Below, one piece after another: positions 36,177 to 44,043 of a DNA stretch of 64,000 nucleotides. Position 1 is the first letter of the stretch. Every line of letters starts with the position of its first letter. The DNA is from Planctomycetes bacterium MalM25 (lineage in GTDB: Bacteria; Planctomycetota; Planctomycetia; Pirellulales; Lacipirellulaceae): NCBI GenBank assembly GCA_007745835.1, contig CP036424.1, forward strand, positions 4,637,968 to 4,701,967, read 5' to 3'. The notes under the pieces were generated by a model, which saw only the letters and a program-made list of their open reading frames with translations, did no database searches and had not been told where the DNA came from. Both the position numbers and the translations under genes were made by a program.

Positions 36177-36973
36177 CCGTACAGCCGCCAGAGGACGACC
36201 GCCACGCCGAGCGGGATCAGGTACCAAGCGAACACGGCCAGGCGGCCCCGCTTCACGAACTGGATCAGCAACGCGAGCGCCGCGTAGCCGACCGCGAACG
36301 AGATCGCAAAGCCGATCGCCAACAGGCCGATCGGCGTGCCGGTGGATCCGGTCTCCAAGATATCGAGCCCCTCCAGCACGCCGGCGCCGAGGATCGCCGG
36401 GATCGCCAGCAGGAAGGCAAACGTCGAGGCGCTCTCGCGGTCGAGCCCCACGCCCAGGCCGGCGGCGATGGTCGAGCCGGATCGGCTGATCCCCGGCAGG
36501 ATGGCGAAGGCCTGCGCGGCGCCGATGGCGAGCGTCTTGCCCCACGTGAGTTGCTGGTAGGGCGTCTCGCCGGGCGTGCGACGCGACGCGGCGATCAGGA
36601 TCATCGCGGTCACCGGGAACATGAGCCCCGCGACCAGCACGTTCTCCAGGATGCCGTCCGCGGTGGCGTCGGGCAGCCCCTTCTTGATCCCCACGCCGAC
36701 GATCGCCGCGGGGATCGTGCCGGCGATCAGCAGCGGGATCACGCGCCGGTCCTCTCCCAGCAGCCGGGTGATCTCCTCACGGTAATAGACCAGCACGCTC
36801 GCCAGCGTCCCCAGGTGCAGGGCGATGCTCACCTCGATAAGGTCCTGCGTCGGTGGCATGCCGAGGCGTTCGAGCAGCGCGTTGGCGACCACCAAGTGGC
36901 CCGACGAGCTGACCGGCAGGAACTCGGTGAGGCCCTGCACGACCGCCAGCACGAGGATCTCGACGAGCGACAT
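36173..36973 (-). CDS. uppP: Undecaprenyl-diphosphatase UppP (BacA)
   Basis: 266 residues, normal length. Integral membrane enzyme that dephosphorylates undecaprenyl pyrophosphate to recycle the lipid carrier for peptidoglycan and other envelope glycans; its loss or excess changes bacitracin sensitivity. Seen: VVQGLTEFLPVSSSGHLVVA near the N-terminus with the catalytic (E/Q)xxxE motif and PVSSSGH, and the second motif LPGISRSGSTIAAGL at ~175-189, plus six or more hydrophobic segments. Divergent from the nuclease gene at 37065 and coupled to the methyltransferase downstream. Confidence 0.95.
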   Translation of the reverse strand: MSLVEILVLAVVQGLTEFLPVSSSGHLVVANALLERLGMPPTQDLIEVSIALHLGTLASVLVYYREEITRLLGEDRRVIPLLIAGTIPAAIVGVGIKKGLPDATADGILENVLVAGLMFPVTAMILIAASRRTPGETPYQQLTWGKTLAIGAAQAFAILPGISRSGSTIAAGLGVGLDRESASTFAFLLAIPAILGAGVLEGLDILETGSTGTPIGLLAIGFAISFAVGYAALALLIQFVKRGRLAVFAWYLIPLGVAVVLWRLYG

Positions 36974-37064
36974 GGCGGAGCCAGGAGAGAATGGGGAGCG
37001 AGGAATCGGGTAGCATTATGGGCTTCTATCGGCCCGCCGCCTTCCCCCCGACACCCTCGCTCCC

Positions 37065-38036
37065 TTGCACGCCTACGAAGACGGCCTCCTGCTGACCCGC
37101 CCCCGCCTGTGGGTCGATGTGCGCCGGCGGCAGCCGCGGTCGTTCGTTTCGCACGCCCACGCCGACCACATGGCCCGGCACGAGTTGGCCCTCTGCACGC
37201 CCGAGACCGGCCGGCTGTACCAGGCCCGCCTCGGCAAGCGTCCGGTCCACGAGATGCGCCTCGGCGAGGCGATCGAGTTCGGCGGGCTCCGGCTCACCGC
37301 CCTGGGCGCCGGGCACTGCCTCGGCTCGGCGATGCTGCTGGCCGAGGACGGGGACCAATCGCTGCTCTACACGGGCGATTTCAAGCTGGGCGAGTCGCTC
37401 ACCGCGGCCCCCGCCGAGCCGCGCCACGCCGACACGCTGGTCATGGAGTCGACCTTCGGCCGACCCGACTACCGCCTGCCGCCCCGCCGCGAGACGATCG
37501 AACGGCTGCTCGGGACGGTGCACACGGCGTTCGCCGAGGGCCGCACGCCGGTCGTCCACGCGTACGCCCTCGGCAAGAGCCAAGAGGTCACTAAGATCCT
37601 CACCACGCACGGCGTGCCGGTGCTGCAGCACCCGCGGGTCTGGGAGATGAGCCGGGTCTACGAGGCGTGCGGCGTCGAGCTCGGCACGGGCGAGGCGGGC
37701 GTCGCGCTGTACGGCGGCCGCCCCCTCGCCGGCCACGCCGTGGTGACGCTGCCCAAGACGATGAAGGACCACCGCCTTCGTGAACTGGGCCCGGTGACCT
37801 CGATCGCCGTGACCGGCTGGGCGGCGGCAGCGGGGGCGCCCTACCGGCTGGATGTCGATCACGCGCTGCCCCTCTCGGACCACGCCGACTTCACCGAGCT
37901 GCTGGAGATCGTCGATCGGGTCGAGCCCCGCCTCGTGCTGTGCACGCACGGGCCGCGGTCGTTTGTTGAGGAACTCCGTTCCCGCGGGCACAACGCGGAG
38001 CCGCTTGAGCCCGAACGGCAGAAAAAGCTCTTCTAG
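37065..38036 (+). CDS. Metallo-beta-lactamase-fold exonuclease / RNA-processing-like hydrolase
   Basis: 323 residues from a TTG at 37065; no ATG exists before the conserved core. Seen: zinc motif FVSHAHADHMARHELALCT (HxHxDH, ~28-33), TALGAGHCLGSAMLLAED, TGDFKLGES with metal Asp, MESTFGRPDYRLP, a beta-CASP-like middle and C-terminal LPLSDHADFTELLEIVD plus VLCTHGP. This set is typical of the YSH1/CPSF-like and DNA-ligase-associated exonuclease families. No ligase gene is next to it here, so whether it acts on DNA or RNA is open. Cytoplasmic. Confidence 0.85.
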   Translation: MHAYEDGLLLTRPRLWVDVRRRQPRSFVSHAHADHMARHELALCTPETGRLYQARLGKRPVHEMRLGEAIEFGGLRLTALGAGHCLGSAMLLAEDGDQSLLYTGDFKLGESLTAAPAEPRHADTLVMESTFGRPDYRLPPRRETIERLLGTVHTAFAEGRTPVVHAYALGKSQEVTKILTTHGVPVLQHPRVWEMSRVYEACGVELGTGEAGVALYGGRPLAGHAVVTLPKTMKDHRLRELGPVTSIAVTGWAAAAGAPYRLDVDHALPLSDHADFTELLEIVDRVEPRLVLCTHGPRSFVEELRSRGHNAEPLEPERQKKLF

Positions 38037-38263
38037 CGCCCCCGGTGCTGGCGCCGGGGGGGCAACCTGTGCGGGTTGCAACGCCCGAGGCTAGCAGAGG
38101 GGGGGCCGCACGGTCCGGTTTTGCTAGTCGCCCCGGCTGCGCGGGGACGAACCAACAACGGACGAAGCGCCCCCTCGGCCGTGTGCCGGAGGTCGGCCGT
38201 TTCCCAAGAGCCGACGGCAAGGACGCCGCCGCGCCGCGTGTACGACGACGACAAGCCCGCCGC

Positions 38264-39925
38264 ATGGAAGCCGCGAACCCCAAGCGCGCCGCCCTCCGCC
38301 TCGCCGCTGCCGCGGGCGGGGTGATGCTGACCGCGTGCCTCGCAGGGGCCGCGTTGTTGCTGCTCGCGCTGCGGCCCTCGGTACCCGAGTCTTCGCCGCA
38401 AGCGACTCCTCCCGTCTGGCGGGCGGAGTCGCTTGCGGCGTCGGACGGCTTGGCGGGCTCCTACCACCTGCCACCCGAGGCGTTCACCCCGGTGCACGCG
38501 GGGCCGCTGCTCGCTCCGCACCGGCCGGCGCCCGCTCCGGTCTACGTCGAGCCGGAACCGCTGAACGAGCCGGCTGAAGAAGCGATCGCCAGCAGCGAAC
38601 CTTCGACCGACAACGCCGTCGTCGGGCCGATCACCATCCACAACCCCGCGGCCACCGGGCCGCCCGAGGACGACTCGCTCCCGCCGATCCCGACCGAGGC
38701 GGGCCAGACCCCAGGGGTCGATGTGGTGGGCGACCAGCCGGGCCCCGCTTTCATGGCTTCCGCCGGCAAACCGCCGATCGGCTGGGAGCCGGGGGGTGCG
38801 CTCTTCGACATGCCCGGTGAACCGCTGGCCGACCTCGCCAGCGAGGGACTCGCCGAAGAGATCACGCCGCCTGTCGCCCGCCCCGAGCCGCCGGTGGTCG
38901 ATCGTGAGGCGTTGCTGAACTACACAAACTCGACCAACGACCTGAGCCGCCGGCTCACCGGCGAGGTCCGCTCGGCCTTCCAGCTCGGCAAGTCGGGCGC
39001 CGTGTACGCGGCCCGCTCGCGGTTCGTTGCCGTGTTGCGGCGGATCGCCCTGGCGAAGGACGCCGAGGAGGGCTCGTCGCGTCACGCCACCGCGCTCGCC
39101 GAGGGGCTCCGCACGCTCGACGACGCCGACGACTTCGTGCCGCGTGGCGACGCGCTCGAGGCGGAGCTGGACGTGGCGGCGATCGCCGCTTCGCACGGCC
39201 TCGGCCTCGTGACCGAGGCAAAGCCCGCCGCGCCGCACGAGGCGATCGCCCGCTACTCGCAGCACGCGGCCGAGCGGCTCGCCGAAGCGGTCGCCGGCGA
39301 GCCCTCGGGCTCGATGGCGCTGTACGGGCTGGGCAAGACCTACACGCGGCTCGAGGCGCAATCGAGCGACCCGAACGCGGGCCGCAAGAGCCTGGTCATG
39401 TACCGAGCCGCGGTCGACACGCACCGCGAGAACTACCTGGCTGCGAACGAGTTGGGCGTGCGGCTCGCCAGCGCCGGCCGCTACCAGCAGGCGCGTGAGG
39501 TCCTCCGCCGAGCCGCCGCGCAGCCGACCGCCATCGCGACCGTCCACGCCAACCTGGCGAAGATCGAGAGCCGCCTGGGCCACGCCGGCGCGGCGGTCCT
39601 CTCCCAGCAGCAGAGCGACCAGCTCGCCCAGCAGGAGCGCGCCGCGGGCGACGTCTCCAGACGGCACGGCGTGCAGTGGGTCTCGCCCGACGCCTTCCGC
39701 CGGGCCGACCCCAACGCGGTCGCCTACGCCACCCCGCCCGCGAGGCCGGTCGCCGCGCCGGTCGTGTACGAGCAGCCCGCGCCGCCAGCCCAGCCGTCGC
39801 GCAGTTGGTCCGGCTTCTGGCGTGACACGAAGCAGAAGCTCGGCTGGTCCAGCGGCGCCCCGGCGCCCACGCCGTACGCCCCGGCGACTCCGGTCGCTTC
39901 GCAACCGCAACGGATCGTCCGCTGA
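38264..39925 (+). CDS. Membrane-anchored protein with TPR-like repeats
   Basis: 553 residues from the ATG at 38264; the frame is open upstream but the hydrophobic segment follows this start directly. One N-terminal helix (AAAGGVMLTACLAGAALLLL), then a Pro/Glu/Ala-rich linker of ~200 residues, then helical repeats: YSQHAAERLAEAVAGEPSGS and RYQQAREVLRRAAAQPTAIA, which look like tetratricopeptide units (~residues 320-460), and a Pro/Ala-rich C-terminus. It is followed 11 bases later by the Wza-like exporter gene, so it probably acts in assembly or export of an exopolysaccharide. No closer family recognised. Confidence 0.75.
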   Translation: MEAANPKRAALRLAAAAGGVMLTACLAGAALLLLALRPSVPESSPQATPPVWRAESLAASDGLAGSYHLPPEAFTPVHAGPLLAPHRPAPAPVYVEPEPLNEPAEEAIASSEPSTDNAVVGPITIHNPAATGPPEDDSLPPIPTEAGQTPGVDVVGDQPGPAFMASAGKPPIGWEPGGALFDMPGEPLADLASEGLAEEITPPVARPEPPVVDREALLNYTNSTNDLSRRLTGEVRSAFQLGKSGAVYAARSRFVAVLRRIALAKDAEEGSSRHATALAEGLRTLDDADDFVPRGDALEAELDVAAIAASHGLGLVTEAKPAAPHEAIARYSQHAAERLAEAVAGEPSGSMALYGLGKTYTRLEAQSSDPNAGRKSLVMYRAAVDTHRENYLAANELGVRLASAGRYQQAREVLRRAAAQPTAIATVHANLAKIESRLGHAGAAVLSQQQSDQLAQQERAAGDVSRRHGVQWVSPDAFRRADPNAVAYATPPARPVAAPVVYEQPAPPAQPSRSWSGFWRDTKQKLGWSSGAPAPTPYAPATPVASQPQRIVR

Positions 39926-39936
39926 CCCGACCCGCT

Positions 39937-41238
39937 ATGAGAGCCGTTATGAGCCGTTCAACGATCGTTCCGCTGACACACATCGTGTTGCTGGCGATCG
40001 CTGCGCCGACGCTCGCCGCACCGCCGGCCATGCTCGCGCCCGGCGCCGCTTGCGAACCCGCGCCCCAGGCCGTTTGCCCCGCGCCCCGCGCCGCCCCGAC
40101 GCCCTGCGCGTGCGACAACCCGGCGGCGCCGCACCGCATCTGGGGCGTCGATAGCCTCTCCGCCTGCGGCCCGTGTGGCGTGACGGGCGAGGTCGGATGG
40201 GACTCGCGCGGCGACATCGATTGGCAGCGTTACGCCCAGGGCGAGTACGTCGGCCACGCCCGCACGGCCCACGTGCCGGAGTACCGCCTGCGAGTCGACG
40301 ACACCCTCGCCATCTTCTACCTCCGCACCCGCGAAGTCCTCTCCCGCCCGTACCAGCTGCAGGTGGGCGACCGGGTGCGCGTTGAGTCGCTCACCGCGGG
40401 CAGTTCGGCCGGAGGGGGGTCGGGAGCCCAACAGGGCAGCGCCGAGGACAGCCTCAGCCGCGAGGTCGTGGTCCAGCCGGACGGGATGATCACGCTGCCG
40501 CTGGTGGGCCGCGTGCCCGCCGCCGGCCGTCGGCTGGTAACGCTGCAAGAGGACCTCGAGACCCGCTTCGAGAAGTACTACAACGTCCCCGCGATCACGG
40601 TCACCCCGGTCCAGGTGAACACCCGCTTGGAGGACCTGCTCGACACGGTCGACAGCCGAGGCGGACAGCTCGGCGGGCGGCAGATCAACTCCCGCGTCAC
40701 ACCGGCGGGCACGATCCAGCTGCCGGCGTTAGGAAGCGTTTACGTGCAAGGCCTCACCCTCCAAGAGGCCAAGCAGGAGATCGACGCCCGCTACGCGATG
40801 ACCATCCCGGGCGTCTCGGTGACGGTCGACCTGCAAGTCCGCGCCCCGCGGTTCGTCTACGTGCTCGGCGAGGTCGCCCAGCCGGGTCAGTTCGAGCTCA
40901 CCGGACCGACCACCACGATGCAGTCGATCGCCCAGGCGGGCGGGTGGAACGTGGGCGCCAACCTGCGGCAGGTTGTGGTCTTCCGCCGCGGCGACGACTG
41001 GCGGCTGATGGCGACCATGCTCGACCTCCGCGGCGCGCTGTACGGCAAGCGGCCCGTGCCGGCGGACGAGATCTGGCTGAACGACGGCGACATCGTGCTG
41101 ATCCCCAAATCGCCGATCGAGGTCGCCGACGAGTTCATCGAGCAGGTCTTCACCCGCGGCCTCTACGCCGCGATCCCGCTGGAGCTGATCTGGGGCCAAG
41201 GCTTCACCACAGTCAGCTCGATCGTCAGCGGCTTCTGA
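39937..41238 (+). CDS. Wza-like polysaccharide export protein
   Basis: 433 residues from ATG 39937, or 429 from ATG 39949 (the two starts lie in a small duplicated GAGCCGTTATGAGCC stretch). A signal peptide (IVLLAIAAPTLAAPPA) is followed by a Cys/Pro-rich segment (~residues 25-85), then the Poly_export domain EYRLRVDDTLAIFYL, then VQPDGMITLPLVGRVPAAGR, and two SLBB domains (TPAGTIQLPALGSVYVQGLT and VYVLGEVAQPGQFELTG). Wza-type proteins form the outer-membrane channel for capsule or exopolysaccharide. No Wzc-like kinase or polymerase is next to it. Partner of the TPR-like protein just upstream. Confidence 0.92.
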   Translation: MRAVMSRSTIVPLTHIVLLAIAAPTLAAPPAMLAPGAACEPAPQAVCPAPRAAPTPCACDNPAAPHRIWGVDSLSACGPCGVTGEVGWDSRGDIDWQRYAQGEYVGHARTAHVPEYRLRVDDTLAIFYLRTREVLSRPYQLQVGDRVRVESLTAGSSAGGGSGAQQGSAEDSLSREVVVQPDGMITLPLVGRVPAAGRRLVTLQEDLETRFEKYYNVPAITVTPVQVNTRLEDLLDTVDSRGGQLGGRQINSRVTPAGTIQLPALGSVYVQGLTLQEAKQEIDARYAMTIPGVSVTVDLQVRAPRFVYVLGEVAQPGQFELTGPTTTMQSIAQAGGWNVGANLRQVVVFRRGDDWRLMATMLDLRGALYGKRPVPADEIWLNDGDIVLIPKSPIEVADEFIEQVFTRGLYAAIPLELIWGQGFTTVSSIVSGF

Positions 41239-41590
41239 GCCGGTCGACCGGTCCGAATTGTTGGAAGCGAACCACCCGTTTTCGGCATGGGAACCGGGAT
41301 TGGCGCGCGGCGGTTTGAAACAATTCGGTTTCGCGCACGTGGCCAAAGATCGCGATTGACTCAGGCTGCCGCCCGGTGTGGATCTTGAGAGGGCAACGGA
41401 TGCACAGCGTTGCTGAACCGAGTTGGCGTCGACGGAAGTCGATCTCAACAGGTTCGTCGGAAACCCATGTCAACAAAGTTGAGGCATCCTCGGCAAGTTA
41501 ACCGCGGGTAGATGTCCGCTAAGTCGATGCAACCCCGGTAAGACTGCCGGCCAGGGAACAGGCAACCACCGGCGTGACGATTGCGGATCG

Positions 41591-41623
41591 CGTGCCACTG
41601 TCCGGCTTGCGGGCAGTGGCACG
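41591..41623. repeat. Planctomycete-type palindrome at left of the YwgA-HD island
   Basis: Perfect 10-base arms CGTGCCACTG and CAGTGGCACG around a 13-base centre. The GTGCCACTG...CAGTGGCAC type is a familiar intergenic repeat in this phylum. A related double hairpin is on the other side of the island at 43711-43790. Confidence 0.75.
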
Positions 41624-41711
41624 CGGCATTGGTGCAGCAGTTGTTCCCGGTGGCTGCCGGCAAGCAGTAGCGATTGCGGAGGATGGGTCAGCGGGGCCAG
41701 CGGGGCCGCGG

Positions 41712-41740
41712 TTGTAAGGACTTCTCCCGATACCTAGACT
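41712..41740 (+). promoter_or_regulatory. Candidate promoter of the YwgA-HD pair
   Basis: TTGTAA at 41712-41717, 17-base spacer, TAGACT at 41735-41740, 63 bases before the ywgA-like ATG. Consensus-based prediction. Confidence 0.4.
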
Positions 41741-41803
41741 GATCGCTTGGACACCATACGGCCGAAGATACGAGCACCCCATGTCCGCACGGAGGCGACT
41801 GTC

Positions 41804-42319
41804 ATGAAGAGGCTGCAGCTAGCGACTTTACTGGACTGGGCAGGCGAGCCGGGGCTGCAAGGTCGCAAACGCCTCCAGAAAGTGGTCTACCTCCTCCAGC
41901 GGGCCGGGTGCCCGTTCGATTGCCAGTACGTTCTGCACCACTACGGGCCCTATTCGCGAGACGTAGCCGACGTCTGCGACGAGATGGTTGCGGCGGACTT
42001 GGTCGAAGAGCAGCGAGACCTGACGAGCGTTGGGGCGCAGTACACGTATCGCCTTCCCGCGTGCACGCAAGGGCTGTTGAGTTCTGCCCGCGGTGAAGAC
42101 GCATTGGCACAGTTCAAGACGTTGGCGGAAGAGCTCATCGCGAAAGACATCTGGCAGTTAGAACTAGGGGCTACAGTCGCGCTCTTCTACGAACGCGAGG
42201 AGGACTGGGACGCGGCTCTTCAAAAGGCGTGCGAGTTCAAGTCAGTTGGGGCAGGCGATCTTGCCAGCGAGGAAGCCCTAGAATTGGCCAAGAAAGTCGT
42301 TTCCAGAGCCTTATCGTGA
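41804..42319 (+). CDS. YwgA-like protein
   Basis: 171 residues. ATG at 41804 follows GGAGG at 41791-41795. Seen: LQLATLLDWAGEPGLQGRKR, LQKVVYLLQRAGCPFDCQY and LHHYGPYSRDVADVCDEMV, the pattern of YwgA of Bacillus subtilis, a small helical/winged-helix protein of unknown function usually next to an HD-domain dNTPase (YwfO). The same pairing is found here, with 10 bases between the genes. Codon and base use is lower in GC than the surroundings, which suggests transfer into this genome. Likely partner or regulator of the HD protein. Confidence 0.75.
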   Translation: MKRLQLATLLDWAGEPGLQGRKRLQKVVYLLQRAGCPFDCQYVLHHYGPYSRDVADVCDEMVAADLVEEQRDLTSVGAQYTYRLPACTQGLLSSARGEDALAQFKTLAEELIAKDIWQLELGATVALFYEREEDWDAALQKACEFKSVGAGDLASEEALELAKKVVSRALS

Positions 42320-42329
42320 TAGGACCGCC

Positions 42330-43706
42330 GTGTCTGACAAGGTGTTTCGCGATCCGCTGTACAACTACATCGCATTCGATCGCGGTCGCGATGGTTGGTT
42401 GATCGACCTGATCGACTGCCCTGAAGTTCAGCGTCTCCGACGTATCCATCAGCTCGGCGTCAGCAACTTCACTTACCCCGGCGCCGACCACACCCGGTTC
42501 GCGCACAGCCTTGGGGTGACGCACCTGATGAAGTTGGTGCTGGAGCACCTCGAACGGTCGAACGACGCCGAGAAGATCAAGAACGCTCGGCAAGCGCTGT
42601 TAGCCACGGCGCTGCTGCATGACGTGGGCCACGGCCCGTTCTCTCATTTGTTCGAGCCATGCCTTGGCATCAAGCACGAGCATTGGTCGATCGCAGTCGT
42701 CCGAGATGAATCGTCGGCGGTTCACAAGGTATTGAAACGCGAGGGCGCCTACCTGCCGGATCATGTCGCCGATCTGATCGATGCAGGGAATACCAAGCAT
42801 CCGTCGTGGCAACGGGCCTTGATGTCGAGCCAGCTCGACGTTGATCGGCTCGATTATCTGCGGCGGGACAGTCTCTTCACCGGCGCCGGGTATGGTCACT
42901 TCGACTGGCATCGGCTCCTAACCACCGTTCAGTATGACGACGCGGGGAGAGATTTGGTGTGGCCCGAGAAATCGGCGCTCGCCATCGAGGAGTACATCTT
43001 CGCTCGGTACTACATGTAGCAGAACGTTTATCTGCACAAGACGACGCGTGGCTTTGAAGTGCTGCTGCAGGCGATGTGGAAGCGGGCGGATGATCTCCGG
43101 AAGAATGACACGGACGTTAATGCCAACCCCGCGTTGGATCGTTTTTGGTCGCACACGAAGCCCAAGCCGGGTCAGATGCCCGTAGATGACTTCCTTGCCG
43201 TCGAAGAGTTCACAATGATGGACCAGATTCAGCGTTGGACTGCCCACCAGGACAAGGGGTTGTCTGATTGCGCACGTCGGTTCATGAATCGCGACGGATT
43301 GGCGATGGTGAAACCGCCACCGCCACCGAACCCGCTCCAGGCAGACGAGCTCGGTGACTGGGAACCGAGGTTGCGAAGACTATTGAAAGAAGCGGGATTC
43401 GACCCCGACCTGTACTGCTTGTCCGACCGAATCGAAGGCAAGTATCGACGGCCGTACAAGGAGGAGAAAGACGTGGAAGAGCAGTCGGCTGTGAACACGA
43501 TCCGGGTTGTCGTTGATGGGAAGCCGAAGGCCATCGGCGAGTATCTTCCACGGCTCAAGTCGGTCATGTCGGCTCCGAGCGACCAGCTCTTCTACTACGT
43601 GCCGAAGAAGATTCGCGACGAGGCGAATCAGCTCAGTTCACGCCTTGCTCAAACAGCCGCCCATGGGTCAGGCGACGGGGCAGTGTCGGAAGGTTCTGTC
43701 CGATGA
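42330..43706 (+). pseudogene. HD-domain phosphohydrolase (YwfO-like) interrupted by an in-frame amber codon
   Basis: The frame runs from a GTG at 42330 to a stop at 43704-43706 (458 codons) with one TAG at 43017-43019. Before it: FRDPLYNYIAFDRGRDGWLI, TRFAHSLGVTHLMKLVLEHL, ALLHDVGHGPFSHLFE (HD catalytic pair) and SSQLDVDRLDYLRRDS, all the metal and substrate motifs of YwfO/SAMHD1-like dNTP triphosphohydrolases. After it, the same frame continues the family without a gap: VYLHKTTRGFEVLLQAMWKR and the C-terminal ~220 residues. One base change (for example from TGG, CAG or TAT) explains the stop. So this is either a recent point nonsense mutation, a sequencing error, or a split gene whose second part could restart at ATG 43059. 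Full length fits YwfO (~430 residues). Confidence 0.8.
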
Positions 43707-44043
43707 CCGCCGGGTGCCACTGCTGGCACGCCAGCAGTGCGAAGCGGGTACCCGGCGACCCGTGCCGGACAGGCCGGACAGTGGCGCTCATTTCCGGAGT
43801 AGGCCCTTCTACATCAGCAGGATTTGGCTCATCCAAAGTCGCACAAGTTGGACCAGCCGCTGAACCACACGCGTTGAGCGAAAGGCAGGCGGTTGCGAGG
43901 ACCTCTGAAGCTGTGGCGTCGACTCGACCGCAGGTAGGTCGGTCCGGCAGTTACGGAATGGGATGTGGAAACAGCACGCTGCCGTCAGAGATAATCCGGG
44001 GTCGTGTGTCGTTAAAGAGAAGCGTTGGCCCGCGCGAGATCGT
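43707..44043. other. Gene-free right flank of the island
   Basis: 337 bases, no supported gene. 43711-43790 is a palindromic repeat. 43791-44043 is mid-GC sequence with no motif I recognise. The stretch GCTGAACCACACGCGTTGAGC (43859-43879) was checked as an integron attC remnant and not supported. It ends at the convergent GH86 gene. Confidence 0.55.
43711..43790. repeat. Planctomycete-type double hairpin at right of the YwgA-HD island
   Basis: CACTGCTGG (43718-43726), CACG loop, CCAGCAGTG (43731-43739), then a GCGGGTACCCGG stretch and a second foldback around GTGCCGGACAGGCCGGACAG (43768-43787). It shares GTGCCACTG with the left-flank palindrome at 41591. It begins five bases after the HD gene stop, so it could also end transcription. 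Confidence 0.7.

Larger units (their letters stand above)
41239..41803. other. Gene-free left flank of the low-GC island
   Basis: 565 bases with clearly lower GC than the neighbours and no supportable gene. 41253-41262 (CCGAATTGTT) pairs with 41319-41328 as an inverted repeat just after the exporter gene. A longer palindrome typical of planctomycetes is at 41591-41623. A promoter candidate for the ywgA-like gene lies at 41712-41740. The short open frames here look like chance. Confidence 0.6.

Noticed and set aside
43017-43019. Pyrrolysine or general amber readthrough as the explanation of the TAG
   Set aside because: No pylT/pylS or PYLIS-like evidence in the window and prfB looks normal; a point mutation or read error is simpler.
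43859-43879. Possible integron attC-like site right of the HD gene
   Set aside because: GTTGAGC fits one core site, but the matching RYYYAAC site and the nested arms are missing, and there is no integrase nearby.
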